Below are positions 53,448-64,000 of a stretch of 64,000 bases of DNA, one piece after another (positions within the stretch are counted from its first letter, which is position 1; the number at the start of each line of letters is the position of its first letter). The DNA is from Larix kaempferi. Taxonomy: Eukaryota > Streptophyta > Pinopsida > Pinales > Pinaceae. A model generated the notes under the pieces. It had not been told where the DNA came from. It saw nothing but the letters and a program-made list of their open reading frames with translations, and ran no database searches. A program made the translations under genes and the position numbers. The stretch is taken from assembly GCA_027924585.1 (NCBI GenBank), contig BSBM01000965.1, positions 1,550,001-1,614,000 of the forward strand, in the 5' to 3' direction.

Positions 53448-54849
53448 GTTTGAGCATGAATCCTAACAGGTATGATTTATTATTTCCTACTTTATTAATG
53501 CCTAAGATTGTTATGGTTATGAATTCTTTCCTTTGATTTATGCTGACTTGTGTTGATTTTATTAAGATAAGCTCAAAGTATTGAGAGACACAGGTGTAGC
53601 AGGCTGCTAAGGATATGGAAGGAAGGCACGATTTATGCCGGCTGTTACTCCATGATTCTAATTCCATACATTAACAGAAGCAGCACAATCATATCCATGT
53701 GGTATTTGTAACAAGACTTCACTACAACAAAGCATCGCTGCAACAGACAGAGCACTTCCCAGCCAGCTAGTCCGTTGATCCATTGACAACCAGAGTAACA
53801 ATACCCTTCACATCCAATGGATTCATTCAAGTCTATTCATGGCTGTAATAGTTCTGTTGTGATTTAGCAGCCTGAAGATCAGAGATCTTCATGGCTGCAC
53901 GAATTTAGTGGATCAGGATTGTATTTTGCATGTATAAATATGGAAAGGATTTCAGAGCCTGAGGTTGGTTGATTATCAATTGTACAAGTTGTAACAAAGT
54001 ACTATGAATTACCATTTTTAATATAAGGAGAAGAGTTATTCATATCCTTGTGTTTTAATTTGTAGCAGTTCACGACATCTCTATTAGAAGGCCAGGGCCC
54101 GCCTTCTCACAGAAATTTCCGAGTTAAGTAGATAGATTAGTTTATTTTATGTTGTGTGGTGTTGATTTATAGTAGATGTGTTTTATTGAGAAGCTGCAAC
54201 AGTGGTAATTGATAATTGCATTTTCCTTTGGTAGTTAATGATTACATCCTAAATACATGTAACTGCGTGGTGTGACAGTCAATTGTGTAGGTTAGTTCCT
54301 TTTATGCAAGTGTGCTAGTTAGCTGTTACAGTCAAGCTCATCTCTAATTCATTTTCAGTCATTTATCTTTCTTAGGATTTCCAACTTAGTCAAATTATGG
54401 TTCAAGTTTAATTCTAGTTCTTTGATATTGTTTATATTTCTTAGAGATCATTAGATTAGACATGTTATGATTGAGCTACAGTAGTTGATAATTGAATTAG
54501 ACAGGTTGTGATTGGATACTGTAGTCTGATATCTTTAGGATTTAACTTCTTGAAAAAGTAAGTCTAGTTTATTTATTCCTAGATCAGTAACTGTTGGATT
54601 GGTATTTGTAGGGAGCTAAATGTACTTTGAATTATTAGATGGATAAATTAGATTATATTTAGCCATGAGATGATTTTGATTGAGCAGATAGGTATGATAG
54701 TTTATCTCCCTTTATTCAATTAGCTACTTGAATGTTTATGCATAGATTGTGCTAATTACTTTTGAAATAAAAGACTTACTTCGGTTGACAATTTATATTG
54801 AGCATCATGTGTGATAGTTGTAATTGATTACAATATAGGGTGACCAACA
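53350..54849 (+). repeat. Gypsy-1 3' LTR (1500 bp)
   Basis: Starts TGTTGGGTCTAGG and ends GGGTGACCAACA; its last 189 bp match 24214-24402. TATAAATA at 53933-53940 is a probable promoter. Right flank AAAAG begins Gypsy-2 coding sequence. There is no gene inside apart from the possible tail described at 53304-53447. Confidence 0.93.
53933..53940 (+). promoter_or_regulatory. Gypsy-1 LTR TATA box
   Basis: TATAAATATGG about 580 bp into the LTR, a normal position for an LTR promoter; the only good TATA match in the LTR. Confidence 0.5.
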
Positions 54850-55250
54850 AAAAGGTCTTCCAAAAAATGAAAGAGGTAATCAGTAGTTTTCCAATACTTG
54901 CATTTCTTGATTTTACTAAACCTTTTGTTTTGGAATGTGATGCTTTAGGTGAAGGGATAGGGGTTGTCCTAAAGCAAGGCCAACACCCTATTTCCTTTGA
55001 GAGCATAAATTTGCAGCCACTTGAAAATATTTACTCCATCTATGACAAAGAAATGTTGGCCATCATGCATGCATTGGCCAAGTTTAGACAATACTTGGTG
55101 GGAAATAGGTTTGTGGTGAAAATTGATCACAACACTTTAACGCACTTCCTCACCCAAAAAGATCTTAATTAGAGGAAACACAAGTGGGTAAGCATAATTC
55201 AAAATTTTGATTTTGATATTGAATATATGAAAGGGAAGAAAAACATTGTA
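54850..55250 (+). pseudogene. Gypsy-2 RNase H
   Basis: KVFQKMKEVISSFPILAFLD, KPFVLECDALGEGIGVVLKQ (DAS-type active strand as CDALG), SIYDKEMLAIMHALAKFRQY, FVVKIDHNTLTHFLTQ, TAG at 55170-55172, then FDFDIEYMKGKKNIVVDALS. One stop. The start was displaced by Gypsy-1. Confidence 0.92.
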
Positions 55251-56420
55251 GTTGATGCATTATCTATAAGACCTTCCTTTTCTCTCATGGACATTGCAAA
55301 AGATTGGAAAAATATGCTAATGGTTAAATATGCCAAAGTTAAATTTGCTTGTGATGTATTAGATGGGGTCAAGGGGAATGATAACTACAGGATTTTGAAT
55401 GGGCTGATATATTATAAGGGCATAATTTATTTGGTTCAAGATTCAAAACTCAAGTACACAATTTTGCAAGAAGCACATGATTCCCCACTAGCTGGCCATC
55501 CGGGGATCTTCAAAACTTATAGGAAATTAATGAAAAGGTTTTTTTGGAAGGGTATGAAGGAAGATGTTCTGAGATATGTGAATGAATGTAATGTATGTCA
55601 GCAAAACAAATCTGAACTTACATTTTTAGCTAGTTGATTACAACCATTGCCCATTCCGAAACAAAAATGGGAGAGTATTTCAATGGACTTCATCACAGGT
55701 TTGCCCAAATATTTGGGAAAGGATTGCATATATGTGGTAATGGATAGGTTGACTAAATTGGCTCATTTCTTTTCTGTTACATCATCGTTTAGTGTTGCAC
55801 AACTGGCTGATGTGTTTTTCAAAGAAATCTTCAGATTGCATGGGCTCCCCAAGAGCATTGTAAGTGATAGAGATAGTAGATTCATGGGTGATTTTTGGCA
55901 AGAATTTTTCATATTGGTGGGAACTCATTTGAATCCAAGCACAAGCTATCATCCACAAACTGACGGCCAAATAGAGAGGGTGAATCAATGGTTGGAAGGG
56001 TACCTAAGGAACTATGTGGGAGAGCAGCAAAAAGCATGGGCAAAATGGCTACACTTGGGTGAGTTTTGTTACAACACCACCTTTCATATGTCAATAGGAA
56101 TGTCTCCTTTCAAAGCTCTATATGGTTATGATGCAGTTACTTTTTTTGAGCTTTTCTTTGGTGATAGTAGAGTGCCAAAAGCTAAATATTGGGTGGAAGA
56201 GAGCCAAGAAATTTTGAAGCTCTTGAAAGACAACTTCCAGGTGGCCCAAAATCAGCAAAAACAATATGCATATCAACATAGGGAAGAAAGGAACTTTTAG
56301 GTCAATGATTTGGTATATTTGAGGTTGCAGCCATATAAAAAAATGTTATTCAAAAAGAAGGGAGAAGAAAAGCTAAAACCAAGATACTATGGTCCCTACA
56401 AGGTAGTTTAGAAGGTTGGA
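55251..56420 (+). pseudogene. Gypsy-2 integrase
   Basis: Same frame as RNase H. Zinc finger H-H-C-C: EAHDSPLAGHPG and NECNVCQQNK. Core: ESISMDFITGLPK, IVSDRDSRFMGDF and SYHPQTDGQIERVNQWL, so all three catalytic acids are present. C-terminal DNA-binding part QYAYQHREERNF, TAG, VNDLVYLRLQPYKK, KLKPRYYGPYKVV, TAG. TGA at 55635-55637 and TAG at 56298-56300. Only four stops and no frameshift in the whole 1.9 kb make this the best preserved pol fragment here. Confidence 0.94.
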
Positions 56421-56729
56421 GAGGTAGCATATGAGTTAGAACTTTTGGAAGGAAGTAAAATCCATAATTTATTTCATGTTTCATGTCTCAAAAAATCCAT
56501 TGGTAAGCATATTGTCATTTCAGAAAAACTTCCTCCTTTGGATGATGAAATTCAGCTCACACTTGTTCTAGAGAACATTTTGAAGACTAGGGAAAGAAGG
56601 CTAACGAGTAGAACTATCAAAGAATACTTGGTGCAATGGAAGGATATTCCAAGTGAAGATGCCACATGGGAGGAGGAACAAATTTTGCAGCATCCAAATC
56701 TGAAATTGCTTGAGGACAAGCAATCTTGA
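56421..56729 (+). CDS. Gypsy-2 chromodomain (C-terminus of integrase)
   Basis: GSKIHNLFHVSCLKKSIGKH is the usual link, then VLENILKTRERRLTSRTIKE, YLVQWKDIPSEDATWEEEQI, ending LEDKQS and TGA. The aromatic/acidic pattern (YLVQWK, ATWE) is that of a chromodomain, which directs integration towards particular chromatin. It is a continuation of the integrase frame rather than a separate gene. Confidence 0.88.
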   Translation, partial: EVAYELELLEGSKIHNLFHVSCLKKSIGKHIVISEKLPPLDDEIQLTLVLENILKTRERRLTSRTIKEYLVQWKDIPSEDATWEEEQILQHPNLKLLEDKQS

Positions 56730-56740
56730 GTGGGGAGGAC

Positions 56741-57762
56741 TGTAATGTCCCAATTCAAATAAATTCATAACAAGGAAATTCCATCAATCCTACCAGTTCC
56801 CTAGGTTGGATGGAGACATGAGGATTTGTAATAAGGGAGATAATAAATGGTGTTTGGAAATTAGAATGGAATAAATATTTAATAAAGGATATGAATAAAT
56901 AAATACAAGAGAAAATCAAAGTGGAAATAGTTCATGAAGACACATGGAGGTTGTGGGGCCCACACAAGCTAGAAATTATGTGCCACATGGCATCCTCCTC
57001 TTGTAAATTTAAATCCATGGGAATCCTAAGGTTCTTGGGTGGAGTTAGAAGGCCCATACACTTGGAAATAATCATCATAGGTCTAATTTGGATGGAGATG
57101 TAACTCCCATAGAAGATGAAGAGTCAAATGGGGAGTGAGTGAACACTTGGACTAGATTCCCTGACCTATATGAAAAAAATGATGAAGATACTATGACACC
57201 TATGACAAATTGTAGACCTGATTGCTGACATATTACCATTATGACATGTCATGCCTAAATATAGCATCCAATAGAGCTCTCATGGGAGTTAGGGAATCCC
57301 AAAGGACTCATACTCAAATTGGTGGAAGGTGGAAGGTTAGGAATGGGAAGACACATGGCAAATCATGAACCACTCCCAAATTCGAATTGTATTGGATTCT
57401 TTGGATGGATTTGGAACCATAGAAGGATAAGGATGTTAATAAAATAAAGGGATCAACCAATAGAAGGTATTTTGACAATTTTGAGAGTTTGCATTTGTGA
57501 AGAGAGCTAGTGGAAAACTAGTCTACTTGCCTTAGCCAATTTTGAGGGTGAAAGATTCCCATCCTAGTTGGGGTTTGGAAAGGACAATCAGACATTTCAT
57601 GGGAGAATTAATGGAGTCTTTATTTGCATGTGTAAGCTACAAGGAATCTTTTGGTTTCTTCTAATACAACTCACTCCATCAACCATTTCCAGTTTTCATT
57701 GCATATTCTTGATCCTTGAGGAGAGGCACTTTTGGTGAGCTATTGTACTCTTTGGGGGAGAT
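56741..57762 (+). repeat. Gypsy-2 3' LTR (right end uncertain)
   Basis: Starts TGTAATGTCCCAATTC just after the polypurine tract. No partner LTR is present, so its end could not be fixed; the next recognisable boundary is TTTGGGGGAGAT followed by TATAATGCCCC at 57763. No gene inside. Confidence 0.65.
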
Positions 57763-58509
57763 TATAATGCCCCATTTATTTTTTAATATGAATTAAATTC
57801 TCTTTTCTTCATATTCAGAAAGTTTCAGGTCTAGATTCCAAGTGGAAATGTATAAATCTGATTTTTAATGAACAAATGGTGCCATTTCCACACTATCTTG
57901 ATGTATAGAAATGAAATATTGATGTATTCAAATGGAAGAGAATTTATTTGATTTGTTTATGATTAATATAATGTAATGAATTATATGCACAAGTTTCATG
58001 TTCAGTACTTAAGCATTTGTAGTTATCTTGCTGAGTTTTATACTATTTGAAGAAGATTTAGTGCCATTTCCCCCAAGGTCGAAACTATTGATTTTGTAGC
58101 TATTGGGAGATGATTATAAAAGACTTCATAAATTGAATAATGATGCACATGAGAACTTAATATTTTCCCTTATAAATCCGCTTCATCTTTTCATAAATTT
58201 GAGTGGGTTTGGGAGCATTTGGAGAGCCATATTCAACATTTACCCTGGGGGGATTTGAACGCCAAATTACTAGTAAAATTCCATACATTGGCCAGAATAT
58301 TAAAGGAGTTTTAAGAATTATTTTGATGGTCCTAAAACATCCCTAAACATCATAATAAATTCCTAATATCATTCATACACATTATCTGAATATTTGGGAG
58401 CATTTGGATCAATTTGGAGACCTAGACATAAAAACTAGTCAAAGGTCACACCAGGGAAAAAAGTTGAAAATTTCACTATTTTAATAAATTTAAAAAACGG
58501 AACATTACA
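57763..58509. repeat. LTR-like segment TATAATGCCCC...CATTACA
   Basis: 747 bp with gypsy-type LTR ends, TATAATGCCCC (one base off TGTAATGCCCC) and GGAACATTACA. A polypurine-like TTTGGGGGAGAT lies on its left and minus-strand protease sequence on its right. The flanks show no target duplication (GAGAT versus TGGAC), so it is not a simple solo LTR. Which element it belongs to is unclear. Confidence 0.5.
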
Positions 58510-59777
58510 TGGACCAACAATGATTTACCATGCTTTCTTTTCTAAAAGTAGAAATCTCAACAATCTTAGGACTGGTGCAACTGTGAGTAGATATAAGTTC
58601 AATCAAAATAGAAATGGATTGCTTAGAAATATTATCTTCAACCTTAACCACAATTGATTGATGATCTGCTTGGTGGTCCTCTATTTCAACATAAATCCTA
58701 GGGATATTCCTTGCCCCTTGACCCACAATTTAAGCTTCTTAAATGTTGTGAACTCGATTTGCACTCCCATTCCGATGTGGACAATTTATACACAAATGGT
58801 CCTCTCCACATCCCCAACATTCAAGTGGCTCTCTTAGCTCTCTTGGCTTGTCTCCCATCATCCTAGTTTGATTTTTCACAACTTGTGGTGGTTTCCTTGG
58901 TTTATTTCTTAGATGAGTTGGATTGAACCCCTTCTTTATTTGGTCGAATCTCTAATTTTTATTTTCCTTCCCTGTCTGATGGAAATTTGTCTTTCTTTTG
59001 GCTTGATCATAATAATACCTGGCCTTTCTTACGGTCTCATCTAGAGTTTGAGGCCCATCAAGCTCAAGTCTATCTCTGTAGGACTAAGGAAAACCACTGA
59101 GAAAACAATGAATTTTAACTTTAGCATATCCTATACACTTGACATAACTCACTATCTCCAATAATTTATTTTCATATTCCTCCATAGTCATTTGGCCCAA
59201 TTTTACTTAGAGGTACTTTTGCTTGATGTATTTCTTGAATTTCTTCAACACAATATTTGTTTCATTGATGTTCTTCACTTTCTAAAGGTGATACTACCAT
59301 ACAAATTCTCTTCCATTTAGATTGAATATAGCCACTCTTGCTTTCATATTTCCTGTGTAGTTTTGGACTTGGAAATACTTTTTCATCGCAAGAAGCCAAG
59401 ACTCAGCTTCTTGACCATATTCTATTTCACCATCAAATGTAGGAGGTTTGGCCTTCCTAAATTCTCCATGTAATTTGTCCTTGGAATACTTCTTCCTCTT
59501 CTTCCTATGAGATGAAGAGCTTGATCCTTCAATGGAATCCTTAGAGTCAGATGACTCACCAAAGGATATTTCTGGAGTATATTAATTTCCTCCAGAAACT
59601 CTTCTTAAACTATGGGACCTATTGTGAGCATTAATCCTTGAGATATTCCCACTTTTTGGGTATTCACTAGGTTTATCCTACCATGGAATTAAGTCTCTAG
59701 ATTCTCAATCTGTATATTCTCTCCCATTGCTTATGTCTCAGCTTCAAAAGGATCAAGTGGATCATCCATGATGATGA
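58510..59777 (-). pseudogene. Gypsy gag and protease remnant
   Basis: Minus-strand start MDDPLDPFEAET (59777), then many stops. Recognisable pieces: a gag core, Lys/Arg-rich tail, zinc knuckle CWGCGEDHLCINC (C-x2-C-x3-H-x4-C) near 58800, and a protease piece ISILIELISTHSCTSPKIVE near 58590, where DSG has decayed to ELI. RT, RNase H and integrase are missing: protease ends next to the LTR-like segment. The longest open piece is 58505-58726. Confidence 0.7.
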
Positions 59778-60640
59778 CCTCCTTGGCCCAACCAAGACTA
59801 GAGATTTCCCAACTACACTATACTCACTAATGACCTTTAACAGTCACTAATAGGATTCTAAATATGCAAAATTATTCATATAAACACAATTTTTAGATTT
59901 ATTAAGTTCTTAGAAAATGAAAAATCAATTTTCATGTATTCTGGAAAATACCATATTGACATTTGTTGTCAAATTATGGCTACATGAACTTTTCTAATCA
60001 AATTATAGAGACATTTGAACCACCAATTCAGAATTTGAATTAGTAAACTTGTTCCCCTTTGGATAATATTTCCAATGACTATAAGTATTCCCAATTCTTA
60101 ATCTTGAGCACAAAGTTATAGTCCTTCAAAATTGTCAAATTGGCCCAATTTCTGCACTTTGCCCATAGGTTCATTTAACCCTAGAGGCCAACTTCAAACA
60201 CCTCTAGAAGATCATCTATGGAAAACCAAAACAACTTACTTATTTTATTAGATAATACATATGACCATTATTACTCAACAACTTTCGATTCTTTGATTTG
60301 TTGCTCCAGTCACCTTCTATAAAATTATGGAATTTACAACTTTTATGTTTTTCCTCTTCTTCCTGACTTAGAAAATTCTGCAGTTCTATAACACCCCCTC
60401 ATAATCCAAAATATACCCAAATTTACATTGGTTGAATAGTTTTGGTTCAAATCCAAAACCAAATTTGTTCATTTGAAAAAAAAAATGAATGGTGGGCTTG
60501 CCCCCGTGTGGCCACCCTATGCCACTGTAGAGTGGGTCGAGGGTAGCACCCTCATTTGTTTCGTAAATAATTTGACTTTCTGCAATCTGGCACATAAGAA
60601 AAATGTCATTTTCCACTGATTTGGAAAGGGTGCTAACATG
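59778..60640. other. Non-coding, possible LTR edge
   Basis: On the minus strand, GGATTATGAGGGGG is followed by TGTTATAGAACTGCAG at about 60395, which looks like a polypurine tract plus LTR start. The LTR would run left towards the gag start at 59777. No partner is present, so this stays tentative. The short frame at 60386-60616 has no family features. Confidence 0.35.
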
Positions 60641-60905
60641 GCCATAATTTCCACACTTTCATAGATTAAATTAATGCTTTCATAGAATAGATTCATGCTT
60701 TCCTAGGATACATTCATGCTTTCATAGACTAGATTCTTGCTTTCATAGATTATATTCATGCTTTTATTTAAATTAGATTCATGCTTTTATAGATTAGATT
60801 TCTGCTTTCATAAATTAGATTCAAACTTTTATTTAAATTAAGTTCATGCTTTCATAGATTAGATTTATGCTTTCATAAATTAGATTTCCACGCTTTCGTA
60901 TATTT
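60641..60905 (+). repeat. Minisatellite, unit about 21 bp (TTCATGCTTTCATAGATTAGA)
   Basis: Ten or more degenerate units of ATTCATGCTTTCATAGATTA with two longer TTTTATTTAAATTAG variants. Confidence 0.85.
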
Positions 60906-60919
60906 TCATTTCTCATCTT

Positions 60920-61282
60920 TCTTAATTAGCATTTCAATTTTTCCTAGATACAGGGACTAACAATCTCCCCAAAGAAGGGAATAATCCTACCTTGAGAACC
61001 AATTATAGCAACTCCATTTGCAGCAATTATGGTCACTACATGCATCATTGCCCTCTTATCGTTGACTACCAACAGTTAGTGGAATCCAAAAAGAAGATGG
61101 TGATGAATCCTTCTCGAGAAGCAAATCCTCCCCAACCACAAACCGCGGTGTTACCACAACCCTTTTCTAATTAAGGGGTAGTTACTCAACAACAAGACCC
61201 TCTCCCATCCGGTGATGAATATTTCCAAAATATCTATACATTGGACATCAACCTTGAGACACGAGCTGAAGGGTATGACTGG
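60920..61282 (+). pseudogene. Ty3/gypsy gag fragment (zinc-knuckle part)
   Basis: NYSNSICSNYGHYMHHCP (a CCHC knuckle with one Cys changed to Tyr), DYQQLVESKKKMV, Pro/Gln-rich tail, stop at 61172. Weakly like the knuckle region of Gypsy-4. It is cut by the copia LTR at 61283. Confidence 0.6.
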
Positions 61283-61876
61283 TGTTAATTTTTCGATAAT
61301 TTAATTCCATTATCATTAGGATCTCTAAGAGAATAACATGTACAACATATCTATCATAAACACAATCATGCAAGCACACAAGAGACACAGAATTTCACCA
61401 TGGAAAACCAAGAAGGTGAAAAACCCCGCAACTTCCTCAGAGATAGAATAAACCCCAATACAAGATCACAAGGATCAAACCCAATAAGATGTCTCTAGCA
61501 GATGCTCCTCCTTCTCCACATGTGTGCCACTTTCACTCTTAGCTATGCGAGCTTGAGGAGTGAGTGAATGAATCAAATGAGAGACATAACCTCTCTATTT
61601 ATACACTGACTTGACCTACCAGAAAATCACTAGGGCCGACTTCTCAATGAAGCCTAATAACCCAACCACATGACCTAACTAGGGCCGACCCCACACTGGT
61701 GGTCTAATAACCCATCAATACAAATGATGACACTTACAATGTAACTTGTGACACTTGCAAATACAAATGATGACACTTCCAATCAGAGGAATAATGCATC
61801 TCTGTTGGATATATAATAAAGTACAAATGTAATATACAAGTGAATATCTTCCAAAGTTACAAATACATCAACACTC
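61283..61876 (-). repeat. Copia-0-type LTR, minus orientation, uninterrupted
   Basis: 594 bp; on the minus strand it starts TGTTGATGTATTTGTAAC at 61876 and ends at 61283 (TGTTAATTTTTCG on the plus strand). Aligns with the LTR at 9841 and with both halves at 3109-3536 and 7304-7468, and shows the DT1 target region intact (GGGCCGACCCCACA). TATA box at 61597-61604 (minus). Confidence 0.9.
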
Positions 61877-62020
61877 CCTCTTAACTAGGAAGGTATTCTC
61901 TAGACACAGGTCATCAATACATATTGGTGCAAGTCTTCAATTCTAGAGCTACATCATCATCACTGGATCACGGAGCATCATCATCATCACTGGATAACGG
62001 AGCATCATCATTGTCACCTA
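61877..62020 (-). other. Copia-0-type 3' end next to the LTR
   Basis: Minus strand GTTAAGAGGGAG polypurine tract against the LTR, then a short ATCATCATCACTGGAT-rich 3' region that stops at about 62020. The rest of the element is absent. Confidence 0.7.
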
Positions 62021-64000
62021 CCCAAATTTTGAGACTATTTATTTTATTGCAAAAACATTATATTAAATTATAATTACAAATTTTTGTAATTATGACCAAA
62101 TATTGGTCAAGGATGATTGTAATTATTGATTATTATTATTTTAATAAATTAAAATAGGAGACAAACACCCAAGGGAACTGTTAAATGAGTGTTCACTGAC
62201 CCACTAGGAGGAATGGAAGTTGTTAGAAGGCATGGGACAGATGTCAACATTTGCACTCCACCACTAGCTATTGGTTATGGGACAACTACCCCTAAATTTG
62301 TGGAATTATCCCCCAGGTGGGTGGAAGAGAGCTGATGGCTCATTAATGACCATGTTAACCACTAAAATGCCTAGGCATCCTAGATAAGGTAATTTGAATT
62401 GAGAAGGAAACTCTACATGATTTTCTGCAGAAATCATTCCTCAAGTGTATCAGGTGATCACTGAGAGATTTGAATAGGGAGTCTAAGTGGAAGTGCATTG
62501 TGAGGCTGCAGAAATAACTAGAGGTGTTGGTGCAGGTCTCTTTGACTGCTAAGTCTATATGACTGGATAAACTACTTTGCTGCTGCAAGTGGATTGACCT
62601 AAAGATTCTACAGATTCTTCTTCCTAGTGGTTCAGTGAATAGGCTCGGGGGTCTTAAGGTAATTAATTTGGTTGTCTTCAGGAATAGGTTGGGTGGAATA
62701 GGCTCCTTGGGTTGTTTGTTTCTCCTACAGTCAATTAGGTTCTACTGTTTTGTCTTATTGTTTACAGTTAAATGACTTTCTACATTGTAGATTTATTATT
62801 TACAATTATACAGAAGAAACTATTTCAATTTCTAACTTAAAGATGATATGGTTTAAGGATGGTTAAGTAAATAGGATGAATGATTAAAATCTTTTCTGTA
62901 TTTTTCCCATACCTTTTTCTGTATAGTACTCTAGTACAAAAAAGCAGAATTAATATAGATGAATCAAGGGCAGAATGTCAAGTGATTAGATAGGTTAAAA
63001 CTAAAGGGTTTCTTTTAAATTCTGTCATTTCAATTATATGTAAGTTTAAACTAAGAATATAGAACATCACAACATAAAACAAATATTTAGCATTTCCTAC
63101 ACTTGGTTATGAAAGAAAGACATGTCATTTCTGTGCAAACTAGGTTTTCAATTACCACTAACCATTGTTGGAAACTAATACCATGTATTCTATTTCAACA
63201 GTAGAGTGTTATAAACTCAGATGTTACAGGTATTATTATTAATTCTAGAAATTTTTAACAGCTGCAAATATGCTACTCTACAGAGTTGTTACTCACAAAC
63301 AATAAATAGATGAGTATTATTTTCATAACTAAATATCACCAATTTGTTTAAGTATCTATTTGTCATATTTCAATTTACTTATCAACTAAGGATTCTCAAT
63401 CCAAAACACTTTTTTACATAGATAGAACCCCAGTACTCCATCGTTTTATTATCTAGCATTTTATTACATTATGATAGACTCAGAATCTAAACCCTTAACA
63501 AGAAGCAAAACATTTATAATAATGTTACAGGTTCATTACTAAATCGGCATTCACTTACTAAAATAGTTTACATAAATTCAAGATCAAGCATATGTCAACG
63601 TGGATTTGGCTCTCGGCCACTAACCAAACATTAGCATAGTCTTTTGTTAAGGCAGTAAAAGACAAAAACTACCAACGAAACCTATAGTGTAGGGTTTCTA
63701 TTGTTGGAACAAGATCGAACCCTGTGGCAAATAGCCATTATAAACACATACAAGATCAAGTTATACCACATCATCTTCCAAACTCAAATTTTAAAAACGA
63801 TATGAGTACAGGGTTTATCTGCCAAAAAGTATGCAACCTATAGCTCTTGGCTGGAGACAACTTTTTTTTTTCTAAACCAAATTATCAATTATACAAACAA
63901 AATTTCACTTCAATATTCAAATAAGATTATAAACATTAACACCATATTTGTTTCCAGGTTTTGAGGAAACGAGTTAACCCTCGGCTCTCGGTTATTTTCA
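62021..64000. other. Nothing recognised
   Basis: About 2 kb of AT-rich sequence. No LTR ends, RNA gene or domain could be recognised on either strand; the only open stretch over 60 codons (62355-62588 minus) has no family features. It may be old repeat or host intergenic DNA. Confidence 0.5.

Larger units (their letters stand above)
24214..54849 (+). mobile_element. Gypsy-1 main copy (Athila/Tat-like Ty3 element with extra ORF)
   Basis: LTR tail, primer site, gag, protease, RT, RNase H, integrase, tandemly duplicated integrase-end plus extra-ORF region, polypurine tract and a 1500-bp 3' LTR. It is interrupted by a solo LTR, Copia-2 and Gypsy-3; without these about 17 kb of Gypsy-1 remain. 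The tRNA-Asp type primer site, a DLG(A)-type protease, no chromodomain and an ORF behind pol point to the Athila/Tat side of Ty3/gypsy (inference). The right end sits between the RT and RNase H codons of Gypsy-2. Confidence 0.88.
54850..57762 (+). mobile_element. Gypsy-2: chromodomain Ty3/gypsy element, 3' part
   Basis: RNase H, integrase and chromodomain in one continuous frame (54850-56729), then a polypurine tract (GAGTGGGGAGGAC) and an LTR starting at 56741. The 5' half should lie left of Gypsy-1 but is not in the window, since that side is now duplicated Gypsy-1. The C-terminal chromodomain classes it as a chromovirus. Confidence 0.92.

Noticed and set aside
57763-58509. Solo LTR with target duplication
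   Set aside because: The flanking 5 bases differ (GAGAT and TGGAC), and a polypurine-like tract on the left suggests it is a 3' LTR or a rearranged piece.
60386-60616. 76-codon minus-strand frame with GIGWPHGGKPTIHF
   Set aside because: No domain and no neighbouring gene; could not be told from chance in LTR-type sequence.
62355-62588. 77-codon minus-strand frame as a host gene
   Set aside because: Short, no recognised motif, no supporting context.
1-64000. tRNA, rRNA or host protein-coding genes
   Set aside because: No cloverleaf-type or rRNA sequence and no non-element protein domain was recognised on either strand; the tRNA-like hits are primer-binding sites.

Overview
This 64 kb window reads as a plant nuclear intergenic region made almost entirely of nested, decayed LTR retrotransposons, plus one DNA transposon. 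No host gene, tRNA, rRNA or CRISPR array could be supported. Several LTRs of 0.5-1.8 kb, layered insertions and long AT-rich non-coding stretches suggest a large-genome seed plant; a gymnosperm is plausible, but that is inference. Labels used here: Gypsy-1 to Gypsy-4 (Ty3/gypsy), Copia-0 to Copia-2 (Ty1/copia) and DT1 (DNA transposon). All alignments and boundaries were read by eye.

Left third. Bases 1-3108 are the gag-protease-RT start of a minus-strand Gypsy-4. It abuts a minus-strand Copia-0 LTR (3109-7468). That LTR is split by DT1 (3537-7299), which has 27-bp perfect terminal inverted repeats, a CACA target duplication and a very GC-rich palindromic core between A-rich and T-rich arms. 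Copia-0 continues as a repeat-filled 3' region and an RNase H remnant, truncated near 9365. There it meets, in inverted orientation, the 3' end of a related plus-strand element. An LTR at 9841 then leads into Copia-1 (gag to RNase H with stops and frameshifts), cut off at 15089.

Middle. The core is Gypsy-1, a large non-chromovirus Ty3/gypsy element (24214-54849). It has a 189-bp 5' LTR remnant, a tRNA-Asp-like primer site, gag, protease, RT, RNase H, integrase and a complete 1500-bp 3' LTR. Behind integrase it carries a long extra reading frame (originally about 1,180 codons) in the position of an envelope-like or additional ORF. A 4.5-kb piece (integrase C-terminus plus the extra ORF) is tandemly duplicated inside the element. 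Gypsy-1 was invaded by a solo LTR (26776-28534, TSD AAGAC), by Copia-2 (29723-37149) and by a minus-strand, RT-less Gypsy-3 (37880-42246, TSD TATTA). A second partial copy of Gypsy-1, with Gypsy-3 at exactly the same site, lies at 15090-24213, so this block is a segmental duplication. Three copies of the extra ORF region can therefore be compared.

Right third. Gypsy-1 sits inside Gypsy-2, a chromodomain-bearing element (54850-56729 coding, LTR from 56741). Beyond it are an LTR-like segment, a minus-strand gag-protease remnant, a minisatellite, a gag fragment, another minus-strand Copia-0-type LTR (61283-61876) and about 2 kb with no recognisable feature.

The most interesting items are the extra Gypsy-1 ORF with a possible hydrophobic tail read into the LTR, the palindromic DT1 element, and the Copia-2 3' region. 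The last is an array in which every unit keeps a GGAC-loop-GUCC hairpin, seven of them being the exact GGAC(UUCG)GUCC sequence.
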